Part shown: positions 15,639 to 28,262 of the stretch, in pieces | Position numbering within the stretch: position 1 is the stretch's first letter | Layout: each line of letters begins with the position of its first letter | Assembly (NCBI RefSeq): GCF_000144695.1 | Contig: NC_014378.1 | Location: 2,132,043-2,196,042 of the forward strand | Origin: Acetohalobium arabaticum DSM 5501 | GTDB taxonomy: Bacteria > Bacillota > Halanaerobiia > Halobacteroidales > Acetohalobiaceae | Reading direction: 5' to 3' | Length of the DNA stretch: 64,000 nucleotides | Made by a program: the position numbers and the translations under genes | The notes under the pieces: model-generated | The model's database searches: none | Told to the model about the DNA's origin: nothing | The model's input: only the letters and a program-made list of their open reading frames with translations

Positions 15639-15926
15639 TTACTCAAATAACACATTAATAATTCCCTGCGCATCATCAGAAACTACTGAATAATTGATTT
15701 CAACCCCGTTACGTTCCCCACTGATAATTCCGGCATTTCTTAATTTAGCCAGATGCTGGGAAACAGTAGACTGAGGCATCTCCATACAGGTCTGTAGATC
15801 AGATACATTACAGCTGTCTACCTTTAGCAATCTCTTTACAATACATAACCTAGCAGGATGGGATAATGCTTTTAAAATCTTTGCTTTAGAACATAAAAGC
15901 TCACTATCTACTTCAATATCCTGCAT
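15639..15926 (-). CDS. ArsR-family regulator, Cys-rich
   Basis: The 95-residue protein has the ArsR fold: LKALSHPARLCIVKRLL, then MPQSTVSQHLAKLRNAG as recognition helix, then a wing. Cysteines at 12, 28, 39 and 47 are more than in the standard arsenic site; SCNVSDLQTC lies where the classic metal site would be. It precedes the CoA-disulfide/rhodanese reductase on the same strand. A persulfide- or metal-responsive role is plausible, because related ArsR proteins sense sulfane sulfur through Cys pairs, but the ligand is not certain. Confidence 0.82.
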   Translation of the reverse strand: MQDIEVDSELLCSKAKILKALSHPARLCIVKRLLKVDSCNVSDLQTCMEMPQSTVSQHLAKLRNAGIISGERNGVEINYSVVSDDAQGIINVLFE

Positions 15927-16021
15927 TCTTCTTATCCTCCTATAATAATCAAATTAATTAATGTCATTATCTAAATAATATAATATTTAAATACAACAGT
16001 CAAGAGTAATAATTAAGATAA

Positions 16022-17392
16022 TTAAGTGCGAACTATCTTAGCTACTGCTTCGATATGATAAGTCTGGGGAAACATATCTACCGGCTGAATCTCTTCTACT
16101 TCATAATCAGCAGCAGTCAGCTGCTCTAAATCTCTAGCTAAACTGCTGGGTTTACAGGATACATAGATAATTCGCTCCGGCTTTAGTTCCAAAAATGTCT
16201 CTAAAACCTCTTCATGACAGCCCTTGCGCGGAGGATCCACTACTATAACCTCTGGGTTTAGCCCGTTACTTTTTAATTTAGGCAGTATCTTTCGTACCTT
16301 CCCTACTTTAAAATAACAGTTATCTATATTATTCAGTTCTGCATTCTCTTTAGCATCATCAATCGCCTGAGAAACAACCTCGATACCGTATACCTGCTTA
16401 GCTGCCTGAGCTAAGTATAAAGAAATAGAACCGATGCCACAATACGCATCAACTACTGTTTCCTCTCCGCTTAAATCAGCATATTCTAAAATCTGATCAT
16501 AAAGTTTTTTAGCCTGTAATGTATTAACCTGAAAGAAAGACTGGGCTGAAATCTGATATCTAATACTTCCGATATAGTCTATTATCTTACTCTCTCCCGC
16601 TAAAGAATAAGTTTTGGCTCCCAAAATAACATTTGTCTTCTGGCGGTTAATATTATTTTGAATACTGACTAACTCTGGAATTTCAGCCATCAGCTCTTCA
16701 GCCAGCCTCTGTTGGCCAGGAATTCTCTGTCCATTGATCACAAAGACTAACATAGCCTGGTTAGTGCAGACGCCAACTCTAACAACTAAATGGCGCAGCA
16801 GGCCGCTGTGGCTATCCTCATCATAAATAGAAATTTCATGCTTTTCTACTAGTTCAACCGCCTTGCTTATAACTCGATTAATCAGCTGATGCTGAATTAA
16901 GCATTCCTCAGTATCTATAATTTCGTGACTACCAGGAGCATAGAATCCAGTAACTACATCTTCATCTTTAACTCCAACAGGAAACTGGGCCTTATTGCGG
17001 TAAAAGTAAGGATGCTCCATCCCCAGCACCGGTTTAATATCTACATCTGATAGGCCGCCTATTCTCTCGATATTATCCTTAACCATCTCTTGTTTATATT
17101 CCAGTTGGGCCTGATAATCGATATGCTGAAGCTGACAGCCGCCGCAGACTCCATTTACTTTACAGTCACCGGTGATTCTTTCAGGCGCTGATTCCACAAC
17201 TTCAATAATCTCTCCATGGGCATAGCTTTGCTTCACCTGAGTAATCTCCATGTTAACTATCTCTCCTGGCACTCCCTGCGGTACAAAGATAGCAAAACCG
17301 TCTTTTCTACCTACTGCATCACCGCCGTAGGCTAAATCTTCTAATTCAATTACTACTCTATCTCCTACTGTAACCGGTTTTGATTCTGTCAC
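16022..17392 (-). CDS. rlmD: 23S rRNA (uracil-5-)-methyltransferase, RlmD/TrmA family
   Basis: The 456-residue enzyme makes 5-methyluridine in RNA with SAM. It has an N-terminal TRAM domain (residues 1-65), an iron-sulfur Cys set in CKVNGVCGGCQLQH, the SAM-binding stretch DAYCGIGSISLYLA, and the catalytic motifs DPPRKGC and YVSCKPSSLARDL. The start is GTG with GGAGAGG upstream. In Firmicutes such proteins may methylate U747 and U1939 together (RlmCD); the exact site here is not determinable. It stands alone after the icd terminator. Confidence 0.92.
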   Translation of the reverse strand: MTESKPVTVGDRVVIELEDLAYGGDAVGRKDGFAIFVPQGVPGEIVNMEITQVKQSYAHGEIIEVVESAPERITGDCKVNGVCGGCQLQHIDYQAQLEYKQEMVKDNIERIGGLSDVDIKPVLGMEHPYFYRNKAQFPVGVKDEDVVTGFYAPGSHEIIDTEECLIQHQLINRVISKAVELVEKHEISIYDEDSHSGLLRHLVVRVGVCTNQAMLVFVINGQRIPGQQRLAEELMAEIPELVSIQNNINRQKTNVILGAKTYSLAGESKIIDYIGSIRYQISAQSFFQVNTLQAKKLYDQILEYADLSGEETVVDAYCGIGSISLYLAQAAKQVYGIEVVSQAIDDAKENAELNNIDNCYFKVGKVRKILPKLKSNGLNPEVIVVDPPRKGCHEEVLETFLELKPERIIYVSCKPSSLARDLEQLTAADYEVEEIQPVDMFPQTYHIEAVAKIVRT

Positions 17393-17418
17393 TATTTATC
17401 CTCTCCTTCTATAAAAAT

Positions 17419-17448
17419 AACACTACCTAGTAGTCATTAGGTAGTGTT
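17419..17448 (-). terminator. Terminator after the ligA-gatCAB-icd operon
   Basis: AACACTACCTA (17419-17429) pairs with TAGGTAGTGTT (17438-17448). On the minus strand ATTTTTAT follows. Confidence 0.8.
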
Positions 17449-17491
17449 GGACCATCAATAATATTATATTAATACTATATTTTAAATCAAA

Positions 17492-18487
17492 TTATAATCT
17501 ATCTATAATCGCTTCTGTAATTTCCGTAGTAGTAGCATTCCCACCTAAATCTCCTGTCAAGGTCTGTCCTTCAGCTAAGACATCTGCTACAGCCGCCTCT
17601 ATTCTATCAGCAGCGTCGGTTTCCTTTAAATGCCGCAGCATCAAAACTCCGGATAATAATAAAGCAATTGGATTAGCTTTATTCTCACCAGCTATATCAG
17701 GAGCACTGCCGTGAACTGCTTCAAAGACAGCTATCTCGTCGCCGATATTAGCCCCCGGCGTTAAACCTAAACCGCCGATCAATCCAGCACCTAAATCAGA
17801 AATCACATCGCCGTAGAGGTTAGGCATAACCAATACATCATACTCCTCTGGATACTGCACCAACTGCATACACATATTATCAACAATGCGGTCATTGAAT
17901 TCAATCTCCGGATACTCCTCAGCTACCTCCCTGGCTACTTCCAGAAATAATCCATCACTTAACTTCATAATATTGGCTTTATGTACCGCAGTCACCAGCT
18001 TCCGATTCTCACGCTGGGCATATTCAAAAGCTGCTTTAACAATTCTTTCTGAGGCCTGCCGCGTAGTAATCTTAATACTTTCAGCAGCATCCTCGCCTAC
18101 CTTATGTTCAATTCCGGCATACAGACCTTCGGTATTCTCGCGAAAGACAACATAATCAACATCCTTAAATTTAGTCGGTGCTCCTTCATATGTCTTTACC
18201 GGACGCAGATTGGTATACAGATCTAACTTCTTTCTAATAGCTACATTTACACTTCTAAAACCGCTGCCGACCGGAGTAGTAATCGGCCCCTTTAAAGCCA
18301 CTTTATTCTTACGAACAGAATCCAGTACTTCATCCGGTAGAGGAGTTCCATACTCCTCCATTACTCCCTTTCCAGCATTGGCTTCTTCCCACTCAATCTC
18401 GACTCCTGCTGCTTCAATAACTTTCTGCACTGCCTGTGATACTTCAGGTCCAATCCCATCTCCAGGAATCAAAGTTACATTCTTCAT
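17492..18487 (-). CDS. icd: NAD-type isocitrate dehydrogenase (isopropylmalate dehydrogenase family)
   Basis: The 331-residue beta-decarboxylating dehydrogenase has [11 protein letters not shown] at the N-terminus, the substrate loop [20 protein letters not shown] (Ser, Asn and Arg residues of isocitrate binding), [11 protein letters not shown], and the cofactor-site region [11 protein letters not shown]. The length and SVNVAIRK loop favour isocitrate over isopropylmalate, and the cofactor region looks NAD-type. A homoisocitrate role is possible. It is 27 bases after gatB and probably the last gene of the ligA-gatC-gatA-gatB-icd unit. It would act after AcnB towards 2-oxoglutarate. Confidence 0.85.
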   Translation of the reverse strand: MKNVTLIPGDGIGPEVSQAVQKVIEAAGVEIEWEEANAGKGVMEEYGTPLPDEVLDSVRKNKVALKGPITTPVGSGFRSVNVAIRKKLDLYTNLRPVKTYEGAPTKFKDVDYVVFRENTEGLYAGIEHKVGEDAAESIKITTRQASERIVKAAFEYAQRENRKLVTAVHKANIMKLSDGLFLEVAREVAEEYPEIEFNDRIVDNMCMQLVQYPEEYDVLVMPNLYGDVISDLGAGLIGGLGLTPGANIGDEIAVFEAVHGSAPDIAGENKANPIALLLSGVLMLRHLKETDAADRIEAAVADVLAEGQTLTGDLGGNATTTEITEAIIDRL

Positions 18488-18514
18488 TTATATTCCTCCT
18501 ACCTAGCTAAAAGA

Positions 18515-19963
18515 TTATTGGTTTAATTTTTCTCTTAACATTTCTTTAGCTAACTGAGGATTGGCTTTACCCCTAGTAGCCTGCATCACCTGACCTACTA
18601 AATAACCAATAGCTTGTTCCTTTCCGCCTTGATAATCTTCTACAGCATCAGGATTATCCTCAATTACCTCATCAATTACATTACCTAATTCACCCTCATC
18701 ACTAATCTGTTTTAATCCCTTATCTTCAACAATATCCTCTGGATCTTTACCGGTCTTAAACATCTCTTCAAATACTGTTTTGGCAATCTTATTAGAAATT
18801 GTACCATCATCCAACAGCTCCAACATTTCTGCTAAACCTGCTGGAGTAATTTCGGCCTCATCTATCTCTAAACCTTCTTCATTTAGAAGCCGCATCATAT
18901 CTCCCATCATCCAGTTACTGACACTCTTAGGATCATTATGCTCGGCAACTGTAGCTTCAAAGAAATCAGCAATCGATTTAGAATCAGTCAAGACCTGAGC
19001 ATCATATTCCGGCAGGCCTAACTCCTCTATAAACCGTTTACGGCGTACATTAGGCAGTTCGGGAATTGTCTCTCTAATCTCTTCTAACCACTCTTGCTCA
19101 ATTTCCAGCGGCACTAAGTCAGGCTCAGGGAAGTAGCGGTAGTCATGGGCTTCTTCTTTACCGCGCATAGAGTAGGTCTTTTCTGCTTCCGGATCCCAGG
19201 TTCTAGTCTCCTGGATTACTTCTTTGCCAGAGTCTAAAATTTTCTTCTGCCGTTTAATCTCATAGGTTAATGCCTGTTCAATGGCCTTAAAGGAGTTCAT
19301 ATTCTTAAGCTCCGTCTTAACTCCTAACTCTGCTTCCCCTTTAGGCTTAATAGATGCATTGGCATCACAGCGCAGTGATCCCTCGGCCATATTACAGTCA
19401 GATACCTCTAAATATTCTAGAATACTCTTTAATTTCTTAAGATAGGCAACAGCTTGAGCCGGCGACTCAATATCTGGTTCCGTTACAATCTCAATCAATG
19501 GCGTTCCTACCCGGTTGTAGTCGACTAAACTGCCTTCTGAATCAGTAATAGTACCATCATGGACTAACTTTCCGGCATCCTCCTCCATATGAATCCGATT
19601 AATTCCTACTCTAACTGCATCACCTTCTTCCGGCTCTACATCGATATATCCGTCCTCACAGAGAGGTAAATCATACTGAGAAATCTGATAAGCCTTCGGT
19701 AAGTCAGGATAAAAGTAATTTTTACGATCAAATTTACTGAAATCAGCAATCTCACAGTTTAAGGCAAGTCCTGCTTTAACTGCATACTCAACGGCTCTTT
19801 TATTCAATACCGGCAGCACACCCGGAAGTCCTAAACAGACAGGACAGGTATGTACATTCGGTTCAGCCCCAAATTCTGTGCTACAGCTACAGAATATCTT
19901 GGTCTCAGTATCTAACTGGGCATGAACTTCCAATCCGATAGTTATATCATAATCTGCAAGCAT
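18515..19963 (-). CDS. gatB: Asp/Glu-tRNA amidotransferase subunit B
   Basis: I place the start at the ATG 19961-19963, because GGAGGTGG lies just before it. The 482-residue subunit binds misacylated tRNA and, with GatA and GatC, converts Glu-tRNA(Gln) or Asp-tRNA(Asn) to the amide. It begins [16 protein letters not shown], has [12 protein letters not shown] and CPVCLGLPG (zinc site) and the [12 protein letters not shown] stretch, and ends in the YqeY-like tail domain (residues 330-480). It follows gatA closely. Confidence 0.96.
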   Translation of the reverse strand: MLADYDITIGLEVHAQLDTETKIFCSCSTEFGAEPNVHTCPVCLGLPGVLPVLNKRAVEYAVKAGLALNCEIADFSKFDRKNYFYPDLPKAYQISQYDLPLCEDGYIDVEPEEGDAVRVGINRIHMEEDAGKLVHDGTITDSEGSLVDYNRVGTPLIEIVTEPDIESPAQAVAYLKKLKSILEYLEVSDCNMAEGSLRCDANASIKPKGEAELGVKTELKNMNSFKAIEQALTYEIKRQKKILDSGKEVIQETRTWDPEAEKTYSMRGKEEAHDYRYFPEPDLVPLEIEQEWLEEIRETIPELPNVRRKRFIEELGLPEYDAQVLTDSKSIADFFEATVAEHNDPKSVSNWMMGDMMRLLNEEGLEIDEAEITPAGLAEMLELLDDGTISNKIAKTVFEEMFKTGKDPEDIVEDKGLKQISDEGELGNVIDEVIEDNPDAVEDYQGGKEQAIGYLVGQVMQATRGKANPQLAKEMLREKLNQ

Positions 19964-19986
19964 TCTTTCCACCTCCACAATTTAAA

Positions 19987-21444
19987 TTACAGTTCCGCTC
20001 TTGTATCAAAGTCAGTATTCTGTTCAAATGTATAAGCAACCTGAATTAATTTCTCTTCAGCAAAGTGATCACCCAATATCTGTAGTCCGATCGGCAATCC
20101 TGCACTATCGAACCCACAGGGGATGGAGACTCCAGGTAGTCCGGCCAAATTAGCAGGAATTGTACATAGATCAGACATATACATCTGTAATGGATCATCA
20201 CTCTTCTCGCCTATTTTAAAAGCAGTAGTCGGTGAAGTCGGTGAAATCAAGACATCATAGTCAGCAAAAGCTTCTTCAAAATCCTGCTTAATTAAGGTTC
20301 TTACCTTCTGGGCCTTTAGATAATAAGCATCATAATAACCAGAGCTTAAAGCGTAGGTTCCTAACATAATTCTACGCTGTACCTCATCACCGAATCCTTC
20401 ACTTCTTGTCAGCTTAAACATATCAACTAATCCATCGGCTTCTTCATTTCGATATCCATATCTTACTCCATCATAGCGGGCCAGATTAGAACTGGCTTCT
20501 GCCGGAGCAATGAGATAATAGGCTGGCAGAGCATACTCAGTATGGGGCAGCGAAACCTCTTCACAGGTTGCACCTAATTCTTCTAACTTGTCAATAGCCG
20601 ACTGAACAGCTTCTTCTACTTCACCATCTATCCCTTCCCCAAAATATTCCTTAGGCACTCCAATCTTCATATCGGAAACATCATCTACTAAAGATTCAGT
20701 AAAGTCAGGTACTTCTCGTTCAACTGAAGTGGAATCCTGTGGATCATGGCCGCAAAGACAGTTTAAGGCCAGCGCACAGTCAGTAACATCCCGACTGAAA
20801 GGACCGATCTGATCTAAAGATGAGGCAAAGGCTACTAAACCATACCGCGAAACAAAACCATAAGTCGGCTTCATACCTACTACTCCACATAAGGAAGCCG
20901 GCTGTCTAATAGAACCTCCTGTATCCGAACCTAAAGAGATAACTGCTTCGCCAGCAGCAACAGCTGCAGCTGAACCTCCACTGGAACCGCCTGGTACATA
21001 ATCTAAATCCCAGGGGTTTTTAGTAGTAAAGAAGCCGGAATTTTCTGTAGATGATCCCATAGCAAACTCATCTAAATTTGTCTTGCCGGTCATTACCGTA
21101 TCGACTTCATTCAGCTTGTCCACTACAGTAGCATTATAAGGCGGTTCAAAATTATGTAAGATATTAGAAGCACAGGTAGTCTTAACTCCTTTAGTACACA
21201 TATTATCCTTTATAGCTACCGGAATTCCTGCTAAAGAATTAACTTCTTCACCATTAGCTAACTTTTCATCAACTTCCTTGGCTTGTTTTAATGCTTCATC
21301 TTTGGTTAATGTTATATAGGACTGAACATCATCTTCTACTTCATCAATCCGTTGATAAACAGATTCAACTATCTCTTGAGCACTAACCTCACCTGCTATT
21401 AATCGTTCATTTAATTCATGGGCCGTTAGTTCATATAATTTCAT
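19987..21444 (-). CDS. gatA: Asp/Glu-tRNA amidotransferase subunit A
   Basis: The 485-residue amidase subunit releases ammonia from glutamine. The amidase signature is complete: catalytic Lys in [10 protein letters not shown], the glycine-serine stretch [15 protein letters not shown] and the nucleophilic Ser in [19 protein letters not shown] precedes the ATG. The order gatC-gatA-gatB with ligA upstream is common in Firmicutes. Confidence 0.97.
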   Translation of the reverse strand: MKLYELTAHELNERLIAGEVSAQEIVESVYQRIDEVEDDVQSYITLTKDEALKQAKEVDEKLANGEEVNSLAGIPVAIKDNMCTKGVKTTCASNILHNFEPPYNATVVDKLNEVDTVMTGKTNLDEFAMGSSTENSGFFTTKNPWDLDYVPGGSSGGSAAAVAAGEAVISLGSDTGGSIRQPASLCGVVGMKPTYGFVSRYGLVAFASSLDQIGPFSRDVTDCALALNCLCGHDPQDSTSVEREVPDFTESLVDDVSDMKIGVPKEYFGEGIDGEVEEAVQSAIDKLEELGATCEEVSLPHTEYALPAYYLIAPAEASSNLARYDGVRYGYRNEEADGLVDMFKLTRSEGFGDEVQRRIMLGTYALSSGYYDAYYLKAQKVRTLIKQDFEEAFADYDVLISPTSPTTAFKIGEKSDDPLQMYMSDLCTIPANLAGLPGVSIPCGFDSAGLPIGLQILGDHFAEEKLIQVAYTFEQNTDFDTRAEL

Positions 21445-21467
21445 CCCAATCCCTCCTTTAACCGAAT

Positions 21468-21764
21468 TTACTCATCATTATCTATAATCTGTGGTACCTT
21501 AAATGAACCATCTTCTCTTTCTGGAGCATTCTTCAATGCCGCTTCTCGATCCAAAGACTCTTCAACTTTATCTTCTCGAAAGACATTCTTAATCGGCAGA
21601 GCATGAGCAGTCGGCTCAACATCTTCTGTATCCAGTTCATTCAGTTTATCTGCATATTCCAGAATATCATTTAACTGTTCTGTCATTTCCTCTTTTTTAT
21701 CTTCATCCAATTCCAGTCTAGCCAACATAGCAACTTTTTCTACAGTAGTTTCATCTATCTTCAT
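21468..21764 (-). CDS. gatC: Asp/Glu-tRNA amidotransferase subunit C
   Basis: The start is the ATG 21762-21764 with GGAAGGGGTGG in front; the longer frame upstream has no such site. The 98-residue product has the standard GatC shape, [18 protein letters not shown] followed by [16 protein letters not shown] and the EPTAHALP linker that wraps around GatA. It stabilises the GatA-GatB complex. Confidence 0.95.
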   Translation of the reverse strand: MKIDETTVEKVAMLARLELDEDKKEEMTEQLNDILEYADKLNELDTEDVEPTAHALPIKNVFREDKVEESLDREAALKNAPEREDGSFKVPQIIDNDE

Positions 21765-21889
21765 TAATTCCACCACCCCTTCCTGAATATATACGTTGGC
21801 ATCTTTCATTATTATAACATAGGCTTTCAATTGAAGCAACAAAAGTAAACGGACTCCCTCTTAGTTAGCTTTTACTTCTTTAGCTTTAA

Positions 21890-23917
<2,028 letters not shown>

Positions 23918-23991
23918 TTAATTATTTTAACATCAATTATAAAGGATATTTAGATAAGTAGCAACCTCCTCTTTCTTAAAATAATAAAAGC

Positions 23992-24015
23992 ATGGTGTTG
24001 TAAAATAAACACCAT
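23992..24015 (-). terminator. Terminator after pcrA
   Basis: ATGGTGTT (23992-23999) pairs with AACACCAT (24008-24015). On the minus strand CTTTTATTATTTT follows, ending the pcrA transcript. Confidence 0.8.
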
Positions 24016-24035
24016 ACTTTTATAAATTAGTTTAC

Positions 24036-26159
24036 TTAATTCACTTTTTCTAAAGAAGCATAAGCTACCAATAACTTCTTGATTCCCTGATCAGGAAAAG
24101 CAACTGCTACCTGTAAATCTTGACCGCTCGCTTCGGTATTAACAATCCTACCTGTTCCCCATTCAGGATGTTTAACCTGGTCACCAACAGTATATTCCGG
24201 CTGGGATTTATCACTATGCTGTTGCTCATTCTCTTCATTAGTGCAAAACAACTGCTGCGGAATCTCTTCTATAAATCTAGACACCGGATTATAAGAGCGC
24301 TGACCATAAATCTTACGCGATAGAGCATGGGTCAAGTATAGCTTCTCTTCTGCTCGTGTCATTCCTACATAACAGAGCCTCCGCTCCTCTTCAATTGCTT
24401 CTTTATCATCAAAGGAGCGGGAGTGGGGAAATAATCCTTCTTCCATTCCGCTTAAAAAGACTACCGGAAACTCCAGACCTTTAGCACTATGGAGAGTCAT
24501 CATTACTACCGCTGATGCTTCAGCTTCCAGATTGTCCACATCAGTAATCAAAGCTACTTCCTCTAAGTAACCGCCGAGAGTAATATCACCTTCTTGCTCA
24601 ATATATTCCTCAATATCTGTTAATAACTCTTTGATATTCTCTATTCGACTGCGGGCCTGGTCAGTATCCTCTTGTCGTAAATTCTTTAGATAATCAGTTT
24701 CATCCAATAATTCCTTAGTCAGCTCTAAAGCATTAAGTTCATCAGCTCTCTGTCTAAAATAAGACATCAGTTCATTAAATCTTCTTACCTGTCCACTACA
24801 GCGGCTGTTAATAGAATCTATTTCCTCGACTCGCTGAACTGCTTCATAAAGACTGATATTATGTTGAGCAGCAAAATTATTCAACCGGCCCACAGTTGTA
24901 GCTCCTATTCCTCGCTTAGGAACATTAATGATTCGCTGGAGGCAGATATCATCACTGGGATTATAAAGCACTCTTAGATAAGCTAAGATATCTTTAATCT
25001 CTTTCCGCTCATAGAATTTAAGCCCTCCGATTATACGATAGGGAATTCCTTGTTTCCTAAATACTTCCTCTAACACCCTTGATTGGGCATTAGTCCGGTA
25101 TAACACAGCAAAGTCATCATAATCCAAAGCTTCTTCTTCCCTAAGCTTCATAATTTCTTCAGTAATATATTCTGCTTCTTCCGTTTCACCCCGCGCCTTA
25201 TACTGCTTGATAGGAGCCCCTTGATCATTTTCAGTCCACAGCTTCTTAGGCTTACGGCCGCGATTATTCCGCACTACCTCATAGGCTGCATCCAGTATTC
25301 TTTCTGTAGATCGATAATTCTGTTCTAATTTAATAATTTCTGTCTGAGAATAATCCTCTTCGAAGTCCAAAATATTACTGATGTCTGCCCCCCGAAAACC
25401 ATATATTCCCTGATCATCATCACCTACTACACAGATATTTTTATGGTCTTCAGCCAGTAGATTAATTAGTCTATACTGAGCATGGTTAACATCTTGATAC
25501 TCATCGACTAGGATATACCGAAAGCGGTTCTGATAATACTCCAGAACTAATTCATACTCTTCAAACAGCTCTACTGTCTTCATAATTAGATCATCAAAAT
25601 CTAAAGCATTATTCTCCTTAAGCTGCTGTTGGTATGATTCATAAATTTCTCCAACCACTCTTTCAAAGTAACTACCAACTCCCTGCTGAAAAGCAGATAC
25701 ATCTATTAAATCATTTTTAGCATTACTGATCTGATTTAAAACTGACCGCGGCTTAAACTGCTTTGGGTCCAGATCTAACTGGTTCTTAATTATATCCTTA
25801 ATTAAAGCCTGTTGATCAGTAGTATCATAGATAGTAAAGTTTCGGTCATAGCCTAATTTATTAATCTCCCGCCTTAAGATACGGACAGCAATTGAATGAA
25901 AGGTGCTCATCCAGATATCTTCACTATCCTGAGCAATCAATTTCTCTATTCTCTCCCGCATCTCCTCAGCAGCCTTATTGGTAAAGGTAACTGCTAAAAG
26001 ATTATAAGGTTCAACATTACATTGTTGGATTAAATATGCTATTCGATGTGTTAAAACCATAGTCTTACCGCTACCGGCTCCAGCTAGAACCAACAGCGGT
26101 CCATCTTTATGTTTAACAGCTTTCTTCTGCTGAGGGTTTAAACCATCTAGAATCTCCAT
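24036..26159 (-). CDS. pcrA: ATP-dependent DNA helicase PcrA (UvrD family)
   Basis: The 707-residue superfamily 1A helicase unwinds DNA with 3'-5' polarity in repair and replication. Motifs: Q-motif GLNPQQKKAV, Walker A LAGAGSGKTM, DEYQDVN (motif II), GDDDQGIYGFRGA (motif III), LEQNYRST (motif IV) and TLHSAKGLEFP plus VGMTRAEEKLYL (V and VI). The C-terminal Tudor-like part shows GDQVKHPEWGTGRIV. It has its own terminator and is divergent from the thioredoxin-like gene at 26251. Confidence 0.96.
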   Translation of the reverse strand: MEILDGLNPQQKKAVKHKDGPLLVLAGAGSGKTMVLTHRIAYLIQQCNVEPYNLLAVTFTNKAAEEMRERIEKLIAQDSEDIWMSTFHSIAVRILRREINKLGYDRNFTIYDTTDQQALIKDIIKNQLDLDPKQFKPRSVLNQISNAKNDLIDVSAFQQGVGSYFERVVGEIYESYQQQLKENNALDFDDLIMKTVELFEEYELVLEYYQNRFRYILVDEYQDVNHAQYRLINLLAEDHKNICVVGDDDQGIYGFRGADISNILDFEEDYSQTEIIKLEQNYRSTERILDAAYEVVRNNRGRKPKKLWTENDQGAPIKQYKARGETEEAEYITEEIMKLREEEALDYDDFAVLYRTNAQSRVLEEVFRKQGIPYRIIGGLKFYERKEIKDILAYLRVLYNPSDDICLQRIINVPKRGIGATTVGRLNNFAAQHNISLYEAVQRVEEIDSINSRCSGQVRRFNELMSYFRQRADELNALELTKELLDETDYLKNLRQEDTDQARSRIENIKELLTDIEEYIEQEGDITLGGYLEEVALITDVDNLEAEASAVVMMTLHSAKGLEFPVVFLSGMEEGLFPHSRSFDDKEAIEEERRLCYVGMTRAEEKLYLTHALSRKIYGQRSYNPVSRFIEEIPQQLFCTNEENEQQHSDKSQPEYTVGDQVKHPEWGTGRIVNTEASGQDLQVAVAFPDQGIKKLLVAYASLEKVN

Positions 26160-26250
26160 GTTATGCCTCCTCTAAACTAAAAATATTCAGATTTGAAGTT
26201 CTAATTTCTTCTTGTGGTTAATAAATTTACGTAAAAAAGGAGTTGAAAGT

Positions 26251-26769
26251 ATGAAAAAAATTATTTTAGTCTTATTAATTATAGGCCTTATTAGCGGTAT
26301 AAGTACTAGCTTGATTCTAACTCCTAAACTCTTTACTCAATCCAAACAGCAGACTGAACTTCCTGACATAGAAATTAAAACTGCTACTAACAGAACAATT
26401 AACCTTAATACAGAAATAGATAGAAAGACTATTCTCTTATTCTGGCTGCCAAAATCAAATATTTGTCAGCAGCAGCTTGAAATATTACAACAGCTCAAAG
26501 CCGAATACCAAACAGAGCTTCATATCTACGGAATTACTATCGGCAATATTCAACCAACCAAACTCAAGAAAATCAAAGAAGAAAACAGCCTTAATTTCCC
26601 CCTGCTGATCGATAGAAGGACCGAATTAACGGAAGAATTGATGATTAATTCAATTCCTACTCTAGTCTTTATTAATAAACAAGGCATAATTACTGAACAG
26701 CATACTGGATTATTGAAGCTTTCTAATTTAAAAGAAAACATCGATAATATAACAACCGAAAAGAATTAA
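26251..26769 (+). CDS. Membrane-anchored thioredoxin-like (TlpA/ResA type) protein, single active-site Cys
   Basis: The ATG at 26251 follows AAAGGAG; the longer frame has no ribosome site. The 172-residue product has a hydrophobic N-terminal anchor (residues 3-24), then a thioredoxin fold: NLNTEIDRKTILLFWLPKSN as strand and active site, and SIPTLVFI with the cis-proline P136. Where TlpA proteins have CPPC it reads SNIC, so only C72 remains. That fits a thiol-binding, isomerase-like or structural role rather than a normal disulfide reductase. It is alone on the plus strand. Confidence 0.75.
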   Translation: MKKIILVLLIIGLISGISTSLILTPKLFTQSKQQTELPDIEIKTATNRTINLNTEIDRKTILLFWLPKSNICQQQLEILQQLKAEYQTELHIYGITIGNIQPTKLKKIKEENSLNFPLLIDRRTELTEELMINSIPTLVFINKQGIITEQHTGLLKLSNLKENIDNITTEKN

Positions 26770-26788
26770 AAAAGTCCTTTATTTTACA

Positions 26789-28183
26789 TTAATCTGCAGC
26801 TAAAATATCCCGAGCAATCACTACTCCCGAAGCAGAAGCCTGAATTAAACCACGGGTAATACCTGCTCCATCACCAGCAGTATAGAGATTATCAATTTTA
26901 GTCTCTAAGTTATCCTGTACCTGCAGTCGAGAAGAATAAAACTTCACTTCAACCCCATACAGTAAAGTATGGCGCGAATAAATTCCAGGTGTTATCTCAT
27001 CTAAGGCCTCTAACATCTCCACAATAGCTGTCATATGTCGATAAGGCAAGACTAAGCTTAAATCTCCCGGCGTTGCATCTTTAAATGTCGGCTCCACTAA
27101 TCCCCGCTGAATTCTCTTTTCAGTAGAACGACGGCCATTTAAAAAGTCACCTAATCTCTGAACTAATATTCCTCCGCCCAATAGATTAGCCAGCTTAGCA
27201 ATATCCTTTCCGTAAGTAATAGGTTCCTTAAAAGGTTCAGTAAAGGTCTTACTAACTAACAGAGCAAAATTAGTATTATCCGTCTTCTTTTCAGCATGAC
27301 TATGGCCGTTAACAGTAATTAATCCATTATTATTCTCACTTACTACTTCTCCGTTAGGACACATACAGAAGGTCCGTATCTTATCATCAAAGCTGGGGTT
27401 ATAATAGATGAATTTTGATTCATAAACCTTATCAGTTAAGTCTTCTAAAACTGCTGATGGAACCTCAACTCTAACCCCGATATCAACAGGATTGATAGTA
27501 GTATCGATTTCCATTCTTTCAGCCTCCTGGCTCAGCCATTCAGCATTCTCACGACCCGGAGCAACAACTACATTATCAGCAGCAATCTTCTGTCCATCAG
27601 CTAATTTTACTCCCTCTACCTGACCATCAGTAGCCATAATCTCTGTTACATAGGCGCCAATTCTAATTTCCACTCCATTCTCCAGCAGATGGTCCCGCAT
27701 AGCCGTCAAAATTTCTTTACTATAACCGGTACCTAAATGACGAATTTTCGAGGGAATAAACTCCAATTCAGCCTTAGTGGCTTGAGAATGAATATCTTCT
27801 AAAGCTTCCTGACTGGCACTATATACTTTTTGGGGGGCTCCAAACTTAAGATACTCCTGGTCTACATAATCAACTAATTCAGTTAATTTATCCTGACCAA
27901 TATAATCGCCTAGATTACCTCCTATCTCCGGAGACAAGGTTAACTTTCCATCACTGAAAGCACCTGCTCCTCCCCAGCCGCAGACAATAGAACAGTTATC
28001 ACAGCCAACACAATTAATCCCCTCCTGTTTAGCTGGACAGCTGCGGCTGTCAATATCTGACCCCTTTTCTAGAATCAAAATATCAAGCCCACTATCCTGC
28101 TTAATCAATTCCAGAGCAGTAAAGATTCCAGCTGGACCAGCACCTACAATTGCTAAATCATAACTCTTATCCAAGTTAGACAT
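26789..28183 (-). CDS. FAD-dependent dehydrogenase (COG2509-type)
   Basis: The 464-residue flavoprotein starts with a dinucleotide-binding motif (LAIVGAGPAGIFTALELI). Near residue 55 there is a Cys-rich stretch GINCVGCDNCSIVCGWGGAG, characteristic of these uncharacterised dehydrogenases, and the C-terminus has GDGAGITRGLIQASASGVV for FAD. It lacks a membrane segment. The substrate is not known for the family. GGAGAGG precedes the start. It converges with the thioredoxin-like gene, 20 bases apart, without a visible terminator. Confidence 0.82.
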   Translation of the reverse strand: MSNLDKSYDLAIVGAGPAGIFTALELIKQDSGLDILILEKGSDIDSRSCPAKQEGINCVGCDNCSIVCGWGGAGAFSDGKLTLSPEIGGNLGDYIGQDKLTELVDYVDQEYLKFGAPQKVYSASQEALEDIHSQATKAELEFIPSKIRHLGTGYSKEILTAMRDHLLENGVEIRIGAYVTEIMATDGQVEGVKLADGQKIAADNVVVAPGRENAEWLSQEAERMEIDTTINPVDIGVRVEVPSAVLEDLTDKVYESKFIYYNPSFDDKIRTFCMCPNGEVVSENNNGLITVNGHSHAEKKTDNTNFALLVSKTFTEPFKEPITYGKDIAKLANLLGGGILVQRLGDFLNGRRSTEKRIQRGLVEPTFKDATPGDLSLVLPYRHMTAIVEMLEALDEITPGIYSRHTLLYGVEVKFYSSRLQVQDNLETKIDNLYTAGDGAGITRGLIQASASGVVIARDILAAD

Positions 28184-28262
28184 AATTAACCTCTCCTTAT
28201 AATCCGAATTATTTCACTCCCTCCCTAATCTTTCTAGTCAAAATCCAAAACTCCTGCACTCT

